NCBI GenBank assembly: GCA_937975655.1
Contig: CALJTZ010000588.1
Span: forward strand, 1-15,658
Origin: an uncultured Synechococcus sp.
Lineage (GTDB): Bacteria; Cyanobacteriota; Cyanobacteriia; PCC-6307; Cyanobiaceae
Reading direction: 5' to 3'
DNA length: 15,658 nt
Made by a program: the position numbers and the translations under genes. Positions within the stretch are counted from its first letter, which is position 1. Each line of letters opens with the position of its first letter. Shown in pieces: positions 1-6,664 of this stretch. The notes beneath the pieces are model-generated. The model saw nothing but the letters and a program-made list of their open reading frames with translations, was not told where the DNA came from and did not search any database.

Positions 1-753
1 CGTGACCTCCAGGTCGGGGCAGAGGGCGGCGGCGATCCAGCGGTCGATGTCGCGTCCCCCCAGGGCGAGCCCGGCTTTGCCCAGCACCCGGGCGGTGCGC
101 AGGGCCTGCCCGCTGCCAGCCAGGTCTCGGCCGCCGAAGCGCAGCAGCTGGGCAATGGGGGCGGCTTTGCCCTCTCCGCCTTCCAGGGCCACCAGGGAGA
201 GGTCGATGGTGCCGCCGCCCAGGTCCACCACCAGCACCTTGCTGCCGGCCGGAAGGCCGGCGCCGATGGCCGCGGCGGTGGGTTCATCCACCAGGGCCAC
301 CTCCGGCACCGCGAGGCCGCTGGTCACCTCGGTGAGCCAGCGGCGATACCCGCGGTAGCTGTCGATCGGGGCGGTAAGCACCAGCCGGTTAGGGGCCAGG
401 TGTGCGGGCAGCTGCTGCCAGATGCGCTCCATCAGCAGCTTGCCGGCCTGCTCTGGGCTGAGCAGGGCCTCGCCTGCCCCTGCTGGGCTGGCTTTGCGGG
501 CACCGATCCAGCGCTTGAAGTCACGCTGCAGTTGCGGGCCGCCTTGCTCTACCAGGCCCGCCTCGATCACCTGGCGGCCGATCAGAGGCTGCTCACTGCC
601 AGCCTGCTGCAGCCACAGCAGGCTGGGAATCACGCTGGGGGTCCCGCAGCTGAAGGGGGGCAGCTCCAGCAGCTGGGCCGGGCCGCCCGCCGCAGGCTGG
701 AAGGCCACCACGGTGGTGGTGCTGCCTAGATCGATGGCAAGGGTGCCGGCCAT
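1..753 (-). CDS. Hsp70-family (DnaK-like) protein, N-terminal part, cut by window edge
   Basis: The first 251 residues are an actin-like ATPase domain of the Hsp70 superfamily. Visible landmarks are the phosphate-1 loop AIDLGSTTTVV (residues 6-16), DEPTAAAIGAG (156-166, matching the Hsp70 EPTAAALAYG block), and the phosphate-2 loop VVDLGGGTIDLSLV (175-188), followed by GGRDIDRWIA (232-241), the equivalent of the GGEDFD segment. Around residues 125-140 the usual TVPAYFND block is replaced by a diverged TAPIDSYRGYRRWL, so this is probably an Hsp70-like paralogue rather than the housekeeping DnaK. The substrate-binding domain lies beyond the left edge and cannot be judged. The ATG at 753 sits directly before the expected beta strand; no clear Shine-Dalgarno precedes it. 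It is divergent from the small gene at 841. Confidence 0.88.
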   Translation of the reverse strand, partial: MAGTLAIDLGSTTTVVAFQPAAGGPAQLLELPPFSCGTPSVIPSLLWLQQAGSEQPLIGRQVIEAGLVEQGGPQLQRDFKRWIGARKASPAGAGEALLSPEQAGKLLMERIWQQLPAHLAPNRLVLTAPIDSYRGYRRWLTEVTSGLAVPEVALVDEPTAAAIGAGLPAGSKVLVVDLGGGTIDLSLVALEGGEGKAAPIAQLLRFGGRDLAGSGQALRTARVLGKAGLALGGRDIDRWIAAALCPDLEVT

Positions 754-791
754 GGCCGTCAAAGCTGAAGGGAAAACGCCGTCCCCAAGGC

Positions 792-811
792 TGGCGCCGC
801 CGGCGGCGCCA
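792..811. repeat. 20-bp perfect GC palindrome in divergent intergenic region
   Basis: TGGCGCCGCCGGCGGCGCCA reads the same on both strands. It lies between the start of the Hsp70-like gene (753) and the small plus-strand gene (841), where a dimeric regulator could bind or the start of a transcript could fold. No regulator is recognised, and in GC-rich DNA such a palindrome can arise by chance. Confidence 0.6.
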
Positions 812-840
812 TGGTGAGACCGGTGGGTCCAGAGAGGAGC

Positions 841-1125
841 ATGGATCGGGTCTCTCACGCGCTGTTGTCCTTCTACAGGGAGGATCCGGAGCTCTGTCGC
901 CAGTTGGATCCCCTGTGTGCCTGCCGACTCTCCCGCGGCTGGGGGGCGCTGCGGATCGAGTGCCGCGATCTGGCCCATCGCGAGAAGGTGAATGCGCTGA
1001 TCGCCTTGCTGCGCCCGCCCCTGGAGGCCCTGCAGCTGGCCCGTCAGATCACGCTGGTGGTGCAGGGCCATGAGCCCCTCACCTATCCGGTCACGGTGCC
1101 CTTGCCCAGCAGCCTGCTGGCCTAG
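841..1125 (+). CDS. Small conserved-looking hypothetical protein (94 aa)
   Basis: I do not recognise this family. The protein is 94 residues, soluble, with no signal peptide or membrane segment, an amphipathic N-terminus (HALLSFYREDPELCRQL) and two cysteines at residues about 26 and 28 (CAC). The composition, rich in Leu, Arg and Asp/Glu, looks like real coding sequence, and the short gap of 24 bases to rpoZ suggests cotranscription. The start is uncertain: ATG 841 is preceded by a purine-rich GAGAGGAG that is very close to it, while an in-frame ATG at 811 would add ten residues and overlap the palindrome. I prefer 841. It could be a small component linked to rpoZ expression, but that is only context. 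Confidence 0.6.
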   Translation: MDRVSHALLSFYREDPELCRQLDPLCACRLSRGWGALRIECRDLAHREKVNALIALLRPPLEALQLARQITLVVQGHEPLTYPVTVPLPSSLLA

Positions 1126-1149
1126 AGTCGAGCCAACGGTGAGTGGTTC

Positions 1150-1380
1150 ATGTATCTAGGCGTTGACATCAGCCCCAAGGAGCTGGCCCAGCGAGCCGAA
1201 AGTCTGGTGCGTCACTCCAGTAACCGCTACCTCACCACCGTGCGGATTGCCTTCCGGGCTAAGCAGCGCCGCTTCGACGACTTCGACGGTCTGCTCGAGG
1301 ATTCCATGATCAAGCCCGTGCAGCGCGCCATCGTCGAGCTCAGCGACGAGCAAGATCAGCCCGATTTGCTTCCCGGCTGA
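1150..1380 (+). CDS. rpoZ: DNA-directed RNA polymerase omega subunit
   Basis: The 76-residue protein matches the cyanobacterial omega subunit, which helps the beta-prime subunit fold and join the polymerase core. The diagnostic block is SSNRYLTTVRIAFRAKQRR (residues 23-41), followed by FDDFDGLLEDSM and a conserved C-terminus VQRAIVELSDEQDQPDLLPG (57-76), which is close to what I know from picocyanobacterial homologues. The ATG at 1150 gives the expected family length. Only six bases separate its stop from the next gene's GTG, so it is in a unit with the small upstream gene and the DUF1818 gene. Confidence 0.95.
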   Translation: MYLGVDISPKELAQRAESLVRHSSNRYLTTVRIAFRAKQRRFDDFDGLLEDSMIKPVQRAIVELSDEQDQPDLLPG

Positions 1381-1386
1381 GCCACG

Positions 1387-1785
1387 GTGCCTGCTGGCGG
1401 GATCGAAGTCGGCGTGGTGCAACGAGAGGGCGAGGGCTGGCGGTTGGCATGGGATGCCAGCCGCCAGCCCTTTTCCGTGTTGATCGGTGGGGATGGCTGG
1501 GCGGCGGAGCTGAGCCTCAGCGAGGCCGAAGCCCTGCGGGATGGGCTGTGCCTCTTGGCGGCCCAGCACGCCGACCTGGTGGATCAGTTGATGGCGGAAG
1601 AGGCCATCAGCCTTGAGCTCGAACGGCAGCCCTGGTGGATTGGTCTGGAGGGCGACCGTGCCGGTTGGGCCCTGCGGGTGGTGCTGACCCCCGGCCCTGG
1701 CCATCGGGCCATGGAGGGGTCGTGGTCGGTGGCCGCCAGCCGGCCGTTCATGGCTGCTCTGCAGCAGTTGCATGGTCAGCCGTGA
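1387..1785 (+). CDS. DUF1818 family protein (cyanobacteria-specific)
   Basis: The protein matches DUF1818, a small soluble cyanobacterial family of unknown function. Family features seen are REGEGWRLAWD near the N-terminus (residues 13-23), FSVLIGGDGWAAEL (29-42), QLMAEEAISLELERQPWW (67-84) and GLEGDRAGWALRVVL (86-100). Length is 132 residues from a GTG at 1387, only six bases after the rpoZ stop. The homologues I recall start near REGEGW, so a later GTG near 1411-1414 is possible and the first eight or so residues are uncertain. Cotranscription with rpoZ is likely. No catalytic motif is evident. Confidence 0.85.
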   Translation: MPAGGIEVGVVQREGEGWRLAWDASRQPFSVLIGGDGWAAELSLSEAEALRDGLCLLAAQHADLVDQLMAEEAISLELERQPWWIGLEGDRAGWALRVVLTPGPGHRAMEGSWSVAASRPFMAALQQLHGQP

Positions 1786-1828
1786 GGGCCTGGGGGCTGC
1801 CCCTGAGACTGGCCACGAGATGGCCGTC

Positions 1829-1847
1829 TGATCAGCACTGCTGATCA
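1829..1847. repeat. 19-bp palindrome downstream of the rpoZ/DUF1818 unit
   Basis: TGATCAGCA, one central C, and TGCTGATCA form perfect 9-base arms, 43 bases after the DUF1818 stop. The one-base spacer suits a dimeric protein-binding site or cruciform better than an RNA hairpin. No T-run follows, so a classical intrinsic terminator is unlikely. Confidence 0.6.
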
Positions 1848-1876
1848 CCGCTGTTCTCCCGGATGCTCCCCCAGGT

Positions 1877-1948
1877 TCCCCAGGGTTTTGCCCGGTTTTT
1901 CCCCAGGGGGAGGGCGCCAGTCGCCCGTGGTGGCGGTGACCCTGGGGA
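1877..1948 (+). repeat. Inverted repeat with 54-base loop in gene-free region
   Basis: TCCCCAGGG at 1877-1885 is perfectly complementary to CCCTGGGGA at 1940-1948, and an outer pair GTTCTCCC (1853-1860) / GGGAGAAC (1945-1952) offers an alternative pairing. A direct copy TTCCCCAGGG recurs at 1899-1908. Mutually exclusive pairings are possible, but GC-rich sequence makes this easy to obtain by chance. Confidence 0.4.
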
Positions 1949-1974
1949 GAACGATGCCTGCGGCCGTTGGCCTG

Positions 1975-2002
1975 TTGACAGGTCGTCCCCGCCGGCTAGG
2001 GC
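1975..2002 (+). promoter_or_regulatory. Possible sigma-70-type promoter
   Basis: TTGACA at 1975-1980 is a perfect -35 hexamer. After a 16-base spacer, TAGGGC at 1997-2002 is a poor -10. It would give a leader of about 140 bases before DUF2811, or start an independent transcript in the gene-free stretch. Sequence-only call. Confidence 0.25.
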
Positions 2003-2149
2003 CGCCTGTTCCCCCGCGGGCCCTGTGGCCCGTCCGCCCGTCCCCGCCGGCGGTCTTGCCGTGAGACGGGTTGCGAGTGGGTGTGTGGTGGCTCGCTTGA
2101 CCCCGTGCGCCTGCTGTGGGGAACTGGTGCCCTGTTGCAGTGGAATCGG

Positions 2150-2377
2150 ATGGAGATGGCGGGCACGGTGAGCATGCGGGCGGAGGTGCCTGAGGCCCTG
2201 TTGCAGTCGATGCAAGGCTTCATTGAGGCGCACCCCAACTGGGATCAATACCGCCTGTTCCAGGCCGCCTTGGCCGGTTTCCTGGTGCAGAACGGGATGC
2301 AGACCCGGGAGATCACCCGTTGCTATCTGGCCAACCTGTTCCCGCAGCAACCACGCTTCTCGGAACCACTGGGCTGA
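2150..2377 (+). CDS. DUF2811 family protein
   Basis: This 75-residue protein matches DUF2811, a small cyanobacterial family of unknown role. The core is VSMRAEVPEALLQSMQGF (residues 7-24), EAHPNWDQYRLFQAALAGFL (26-45) and REITRCYLANLFP (53-65), predicted as short helices. HPNWDQ is the clearest signature. ATG 2150, 2156 and 2174 are all in frame and near the expected family start; none has a good Shine-Dalgarno, and I chose the first. The last 65 bases overlap the 3' end of the convergent membrane-protein gene. Residues after LFP (QQPRFSEPLG) are probably a variable tail. Confidence 0.82.
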   Translation: MEMAGTVSMRAEVPEALLQSMQGFIEAHPNWDQYRLFQAALAGFLVQNGMQTREITRCYLANLFPQQPRFSEPLG

Positions 2378-3128
2378 ACAGCTGCCGGTAGGTGGCGGTG
2401 ACCATGCCGCTGATCCAGGGGATCACCACCAGCAGGGCGATCGCCGTGGCGAGCACGCCCAGCCCCTCTACCAGGGCCTCGGCGAGCAGGCCCAGGGCCA
2501 GGGGCACCAGCGCCAGGCCGCCGCAGGCGGCCCCCAGGCCCAGCAGGGTGGGCCAGCGCCGCTCGAGGGTGCGCAGGCCGATGCGGAAGGCTCCTGAGGG
2601 GCTTTGATCGGCCGCCAGCACCAGGCAGGCATTGAACACCTGGCTGAGGGCTACACCCCCCAGCAGCACCACGGCCAGCAGGGCCGGCACCACGCTCAGG
2701 GCCGGAGCCAGGAAGATCACCAGCGACCAGCCCACAAAGCCGATCAGCGCCGCCAGGGCCAAGCCGGCGGCGGCGGTGAGCAGGCTCAGCCCCAGCCTCA
2801 GGCCATCGCTGGCTGACCAGCGGCAGAGCTCGCGCCAGCGGGGGCAATGGCCCGCGGCGGCATCGAGCCCACCGCGGGTGAGTCCCTGGATCAGCCACAG
2901 CAGGCTGAGGAAGTAAAGCGGCACCCCCACCAGCTGCAGCAGGGCGTTGAGGATGCTGCTGCCGGTGTTGTGGCCTGCTGCGAACAGGGCCCAGCCCAGC
3001 AGGTGCAGGCCGGTGGCGGTGATGCTGAAGCCCACCAGGGCCCAGCGATTGGTCCACAGTCCTTGCCAGCCCTGCTGGAGGGCCAGCCCCAGGTTCACCG
3101 GGTAGATCGGCAGGGTGCGCGGTGCCAT
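2313..3128 (-). CDS. Multi-pass membrane protein of unknown function
   Basis: A 271-residue hydrophobic protein with about six to seven predicted transmembrane helices: roughly residues 29-51, 59-82, 110-131, 133-172 (probably two), 193-216 and 222-246. The short N-terminus (MAPRTLPIYPVNLGLALQQG) begins a cytoplasmic amphipathic segment, and conserved-looking loops include GLRTLERRWP (184-193). No transporter or enzyme motif is recognised. ATG 3128 lies four bases after the EVE gene's stop, so the two are very likely translated from one mRNA with murD; a longer upstream frame only overlaps EVE. The C-terminal tail after YRQLF overlaps DUF2811 on the opposite strand by 65 bases. Cell-envelope work is suggested by murD nearby but is not shown by sequence. 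Confidence 0.8.
   Translation of the reverse strand: MAPRTLPIYPVNLGLALQQGWQGLWTNRWALVGFSITATGLHLLGWALFAAGHNTGSSILNALLQLVGVPLYFLSLLWLIQGLTRGGLDAAAGHCPRWRELCRWSASDGLRLGLSLLTAAAGLALAALIGFVGWSLVIFLAPALSVVPALLAVVLLGGVALSQVFNACLVLAADQSPSGAFRIGLRTLERRWPTLLGLGAACGGLALVPLALGLLAEALVEGLGVLATAIALLVVIPWISGMVTATYRQLFSPVVPRSVVAAGTGWPDSNG
2437..2444. repeat. Single HIP1 octamer GCGATCGC
   Basis: The highly iterated palindrome of many cyanobacteria occurs once here, inside the membrane-protein gene. I saw no other exact copy, so the motif is not over-represented. Confidence 0.7.
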
Positions 3129-3132
3129 GGCC

Positions 3133-3591
3133 TCAGAGTGGCCCCAGCATCTCCAGTAACCGAGCCGCGCTGGCCTCCGGCACCGGCAAGATGGAGAGGC
3201 GGTTGCCGTTGCGCACCACCGGCAGTTCCTCCACGCTGAAGTGCTCCCGCAGCGCATCGAGGCTGAGCAGCTCGGTGAAGCGCCCCAGGTAGCGCAGCCG
3301 CACGCAGTCCCAGCGGGGCGCCTCCGGGTTCGATTTCGGATCGAAATACTTGTTGGCGGGATCGAACTGGCTGGGGTCGGTGATGCCGGTTTCGACCACC
3401 TCCATCATCCCCACGATGCCAGGCGGTTTGGCATTGGAGTGATAGAAGAAGGCCTGATCACCGAGGGCCATGCTGCGCATGAAATTGCGAGCCTGATAGT
3501 TGCGAATGCCGTCCCAGAGGGTTGTGCCGTCCTGCTGAAGATGGTCAATCCCGTACACGTCGGGCTCGCTCTTCATCAGCCAGTAGGCCAT
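3133..3591 (-). CDS. EVE domain-containing protein
   Basis: The 152-residue protein is a complete single EVE domain, a PUA-like fold known or suspected to bind modified bases in DNA or RNA (the family of human THYN1). Visible signatures are YWLMKSEPDVYGIDHL (residues 3-18), LWDGIRNYQARNFMR (25-39), GDQAFFYHSN (44-53), GIVGMMEVVE (58-67) and YFDPKS (82-87). Trp25 and the YHSN segment line the usual ligand pocket. It follows murD by 39 bases and precedes the membrane-protein gene by four, so it is the middle gene of a three-gene unit. Its exact ligand in bacteria is not settled. ATG 3591 gives the standard length. Confidence 0.92.
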   Translation of the reverse strand: MAYWLMKSEPDVYGIDHLQQDGTTLWDGIRNYQARNFMRSMALGDQAFFYHSNAKPPGIVGMMEVVETGITDPSQFDPANKYFDPKSNPEAPRWDCVRLRYLGRFTELLSLDALREHFSVEELPVVRNGNRLSILPVPEASAARLLEMLGPL

Positions 3592-3630
3592 TCCACATCC
3601 AGCATTGGCCGTGAGGCTAGCGGCTCTGTC

Positions 3631-5025
3631 CTACAGGGCCAGAGTGAGCTGGCGGAAGTGGTTGCCGCGGGCCTCAAAGTCGCTGTATTGGTCAAAGCTG
3701 GCACAGGCCGGTGAGAGCAGCACAGCCCGGCAGCCCAGGCGCCCGGCCAGGGCATGGGCCAGCGGCACCGCCTCTGGAAGCCCTGCCACGGTGTGGATCT
3801 GGCCGTTGTAGTTGGCTTGCTCCAGCAACGCCTTGAACGGCTCCTGGGCGGACCCAAACAGCACCACGGCTGGCGCTTGGCGTTGCAGTTGCTCGATCCA
3901 GGCTGTGGCATCCCCCAGCTTCGCTTCACCGCCCGCCAGCACCACCAGCGGACCCTCCAGGGCCCGCAGGGCCACCTCGGCAGCGTCGTAGTTGGTGGCT
4001 TTGCTGTCGTTGAAATAGGTGATCCCATCCAGGCTGCGGATGCGCTCCAGCCGGTGGGGCACGCCGGGAAAGGCCCGCAAGGCTGCCTCCATGGCGGCGC
4101 CACTGAGGCCGAGTTGCAGCCCAACGGCCACGGCCATCAACAGGTTTTGGCGGTTGTGCTGGCCGGGCATGGCTAGGGCACGGGCGTCCAGCACAGCACC
4201 GCCGCTGGCCTGCACCTGGTCGTTGTCGATCCAGAGGTGGGGTTCGAGGCCCGCGGCCCGAGCCTGCTGCTGGCTGCCGGCGGTGACCCAGAGGGCGTGG
4301 TCCCAGCTGGCGGCATGGCTGCTCAGGTCGGGGTCATCGCCGTTGAGGATCCGCACCTGGGAGCGCTCCAGCAGGCTGCGCTTGATCGCCCGGTAGTGAT
4401 CGAGGCTGCCGTGGCGCTCCAGGTGATCGGGGGTGAGGGTGGTCCACAGGCCGATGCGGGGAGCCAGAACGGGGGCCGATTCGATCTGGTAGCTGCTCAG
4501 CTCCACCACCAGCCAGGCGGGCAGGGGTTGGCCGTTGCCTTGGCGCTCGAGGGCCAGTTCAGCGGCGGAAAATCCCACGTTGCCGCACATGGGGGCATCG
4601 ATGCCGGCGCTGGCCAACAGGTGTGCCACGAGGTGGGTCACCGTGGTTTTGCCATTGGTGCCGGTGATGCCGATCCAGGGCAGAGCGTGCAGGGCCTCCC
4701 AGGCGGTGGTGATTTCACCGTCGGTGCGGATGCCGCGCCGGCGCAGCTCCTCGAGGGCGGGATGGTCCCAGCGGATGCCGGGGCTCACGATCACCCGCTC
4801 CGGGATGCCATCGAGGGCTTCAAAGCTGGCGGGGCTGAGGGGAACCCCAAGGGCCACGGCGATGCCCTCCTGGCGCAGGCTCTCCGCCTTCTGCTCGAGG
4901 GCCTGGCCCTGGCCGCTCTCGAGCACCAGCACGGCATGACCCTGCCGCTGCAGCAGGCGCGCCGCCCCTGTACCCGAGCGCCCCAGGCCAAGGACAACGG
5001 TGAAAGGCTGTCCCGGGGGCTGCAT
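3631..5025 (-). CDS. murD: UDP-N-acetylmuramoyl-L-alanine--D-glutamate ligase
   Basis: MurD adds D-glutamate to UDP-MurNAc-L-Ala with ATP, the second amino-acid step of cytoplasmic peptidoglycan precursor synthesis. Three Mur ligase domains are visible: an N-terminal Rossmann-like domain with VLGLGRSGTGAARLL (residues 11-25); the central ATPase domain with the P-loop GITGTNGKTT (119-128) and TPDHLERHGSLDHY; and a C-terminal domain opening with ITYFNDSKATN, typical of MurD. From ATG 5025 the protein is 464 residues, as in the family. The frame continues upstream to a TTG at 5103, but those extra 26 residues are Ser/Pro-rich and precede the conserved start. It leads a unit with the EVE gene. 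Confidence 0.95.
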   Translation of the reverse strand: MQPPGQPFTVVLGLGRSGTGAARLLQRQGHAVLVLESGQGQALEQKAESLRQEGIAVALGVPLSPASFEALDGIPERVIVSPGIRWDHPALEELRRRGIRTDGEITTAWEALHALPWIGITGTNGKTTVTHLVAHLLASAGIDAPMCGNVGFSAAELALERQGNGQPLPAWLVVELSSYQIESAPVLAPRIGLWTTLTPDHLERHGSLDHYRAIKRSLLERSQVRILNGDDPDLSSHAASWDHALWVTAGSQQQARAAGLEPHLWIDNDQVQASGGAVLDARALAMPGQHNRQNLLMAVAVGLQLGLSGAAMEAALRAFPGVPHRLERIRSLDGITYFNDSKATNYDAAEVALRALEGPLVVLAGGEAKLGDATAWIEQLQRQAPAVVLFGSAQEPFKALLEQANYNGQIHTVAGLPEAVPLAHALAGRLGCRAVLLSPACASFDQYSDFEARGNHFRQLTLAL

Positions 5026-5131
5026 GGCTGGCTGAGCAGGAAGGCTTGGAAGGGCTGGATCCAGCGTGTCTCGAGTGCTGGAAGAGTGCGTGGAAGATGC
5101 CAATGACGGGCACCGACCTGAATCCTTCGAG

Positions 5132-5203
5132 TGGGCGATACTGGAATCGAACCAGTGACTCCTACCGTGTCAAGGTAGTGCTCTACCTCTGAGCTAATCG
5201 CCC
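5132..5203 (-). tRNA. tRNA-Val (anticodon GAC)
   Basis: Read on the minus strand, a complete cloverleaf folds: acceptor stem GGGCGAT/ATCGCCC, D arm GCTC/GAGC, anticodon stem CTACC/GGTAG with loop TTGACAC (anticodon GAC, valine), a five-base variable region, and T arm ACTGG/CCAGT with loop TTCGATT. The discriminator base is A and the CCA end is not encoded, as is common in cyanobacteria. It lies 49 bases downstream of the PSII S4-domain gene and ahead of murD on the same strand. No integrase or duplicated 3' end is seen beside it. Confidence 0.97.
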
Positions 5204-5252
5204 TCAGGGGCCTTTCGGCTTGCCGAACTTAGCAGTTGGGCGTGTTCCTGGC

Positions 5253-6038
5253 TCAGCTGCGACGCATCACCAGCCGCCAGCGATCCCGCTTGGTGGGCTG
5301 GATCTCCAGGATTTCCAGCTCGCCTCGGCCCTCCAGGCGGACCCGGTCGCCGGCGGCGAGTTCCTTGCTGGGGCTGTGCACCGCTTGCCAGTTGATGCGC
5401 ACGGCACCGGCGCGCACCAGTTCGGCCATGCGGCTGCGCGGCAGGCCGAAACCCGCGGAGGCCACGGCATCGAGCCGCAGGGAAGCCTCCACGCTGTTCA
5501 GTTGTTTTGGCGCCCGCTGGGCTGGCAGCTGCAGTTGATCGAGCTTGGCCGCCTCTAGCTGCACGTTCACCGTGCGCACCTGGGCACTCTGGCCGTGGAG
5601 CGCCTGGGCCAACGCGGGCGTCACCACCAGTTGCGCTCCGCGGTCGCCCCGCATCCAGATGTCGCCGATCGCCTCCTCTGGGGCACCGGCGGCCAGGAGG
5701 CCCTGGCGCACATCCCGGGGCTCGGCGGGGTCGAACAGAAAGTTGCCGCTCAGCATCAGGCCCATCAGCGGCGCTTCCTCGCCGGTGGCCTCATCCAGCT
5801 CTGGGCGACGCAGCAACAGCCGGCGGCGCTCGGCCTGGGGCCAGCCCCCCGCCGCGCTGAGCTGCAGTTCCGTGAGGCTGCCCAGGCGTATCTCCGCCTC
5901 CTCGCGCACATCGGCCGCCACAAAGCCGCTCCACACCGGCTCCCAGGTGCGGATGGCCTGCTCGGCCAGCTCGATCAGCACCTCCAGGTTGTGGGGGTGG
6001 CGGCACCCCCTGAGCAGCTCCTCGCGCGGCAGCACCAC
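5253..6038 (-). CDS. Photosystem II S4 domain protein
   Basis: The 261-residue protein matches the cyanobacterial/plastid PSII S4-domain family, relatives of YlmH. The N-terminal two thirds hold an RNA-binding-like region with LMGLMLSGNFLFDPAEPRDV (residues 91-110) and EEAIGDIWMRGDRGAQLVVT (121-140). The S4 domain runs about 184-240 with SLRLDAVASAGFGLPRSRMAEL, where a basic helix should contact RNA. The family was named for association with photosystem II gene sets; its molecular role is not firmly established. The start is a GTG at 6038 with a GAGGG ribosome-binding site four bases away, part of which overlaps the stop of the preceding gene, so the two are translationally coupled. Confidence 0.9.
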   Translation of the reverse strand: MVLPREELLRGCRHPHNLEVLIELAEQAIRTWEPVWSGFVAADVREEAEIRLGSLTELQLSAAGGWPQAERRRLLLRRPELDEATGEEAPLMGLMLSGNFLFDPAEPRDVRQGLLAAGAPEEAIGDIWMRGDRGAQLVVTPALAQALHGQSAQVRTVNVQLEAAKLDQLQLPAQRAPKQLNSVEASLRLDAVASAGFGLPRSRMAELVRAGAVRINWQAVHSPSKELAAGDRVRLEGRGELEILEIQPTKRDRWRLVMRRS

Positions 6039-6045
6039 CGGTCCC

Positions 6046-6549
6046 TCAGCTCTCGTTGAGTCGCACCACGGCCTTGGGATTGCCCTCCTTCAGCCGCGTC
6101 CAGGGCATCTCGATGCCGGAGGGCATTTCCACCAGCAGCAGCCAGTTGCCCTCCTCCAGGCGGTTGCGCAGGGTGCGGATGCGGTCGTCGGCCTCGGAGG
6201 TCACGCTGGCGGCCGCAGCAAAGCTGCCCATGAACCCCGAGCCCAGGCCCAGCAGCCCACCGATCAGGTGGGAACCCACCGGGCCGGCAAAGGCAAAGGT
6301 GTCCAGGTCGGTGATGAAGGTGAAGGTGAGTCCGGCGAAGAAACCGAAGGGCACCAGCCAGCGGGCCATGCTGCGCTGCCTCAGCTGGCGGGCCAGGGCC
6401 GGGTTGAGGTCCGCCACCGTGGCGATGTCGGTTTCACCACGGCCGATGGCCAGCAGCCGCATGGGCGGCGGCGTGAGGGTTGCCAGCTGCTCCTGCAGCT
6501 GGCGCAGCCGCTTGCGCTCCGAGAGCACCACCACAACGCTGCTTCCCAC
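6046..6549 (-). CDS. Unknown two-helix membrane protein
   Basis: I do not recognise a named family. The 167-residue product has an N-terminal strand (SVVVVLSERKRL, residues 4-15), the well-formed segment RLLAIGRGETDIATVADLNP (31-50), and two hydrophobic segments at about 64-88 (WLVPFGFFAGLTFTFI region) and 95-115 (LIGGLLGLGSGFMGSF region) separated by a short loop. It then has a soluble C-terminal part, LRNRLEEGNWLLLVE (127-141). Glycine-rich helices between alpha/beta flanks recall small stress-response membrane proteins, but this is a weak analogy. I chose the GTG at 6549 because the longer frame up to 6693 would cross serA's start. It is coupled to the S4-domain gene (seven-base gap) and divergent from serA. 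Confidence 0.72.
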   Translation of the reverse strand: MGSSVVVVLSERKRLRQLQEQLATLTPPPMRLLAIGRGETDIATVADLNPALARQLRQRSMARWLVPFGFFAGLTFTFITDLDTFAFAGPVGSHLIGGLLGLGSGFMGSFAAAASVTSEADDRIRTLRNRLEEGNWLLLVEMPSGIEMPWTRLKEGNPKAVVRLNES

Positions 6550-6664
6550 TGGCCACCGGGCTTCGATTGCACTGATTCTCCACGGGGCCGGCTGGGGACC
6601 GGCGGGGAGGCTGAAGGCCCCCTCTCTACACTTCACCTCCGGCCGCCCCCACCCCCGCCGGGTC

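Larger units (their letters stand above)
1786..2149. other. 364-base gene-free region with clustered short repeats
   Basis: No convincing gene is found here; the small frames do not resemble proteins. It carries a 19-bp palindrome (1829-1847), several CCCCAGG units (1868-1875, 1878-1884, 1901-1907) with an inverted copy at 1940-1948, a 13-bp direct repeat CGTCCCCGCCGGC (1984-1996 and 2039-2051), and a consensus-like TTGACA at 1975-1980. It separates the rpoZ/DUF1818 unit from DUF2811 and is unusually long for this gene-dense window. It could hold a leader or a small RNA, but no known RNA family is recognised. Confidence 0.6.

Noticed and set aside
5025..5103. Longer MurD start at TTG 5103
   Set aside because: The added 26 residues are Ser/Pro-rich and unlike MurD N-termini; ATG 5025 gives the standard length.
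5132..5203. tRNA-Val as an integration site for a mobile element
   Set aside because: No integrase, no repeated tRNA 3' end and no atypical genes nearby; both flanks are core genes.
5214..5227. TTCGGC-TT-GCCGAA inverted repeat as terminator of the S4-domain gene
   Set aside because: The loop is only two bases and no U-run follows on the minus strand; read-through into the tRNA seems possible.
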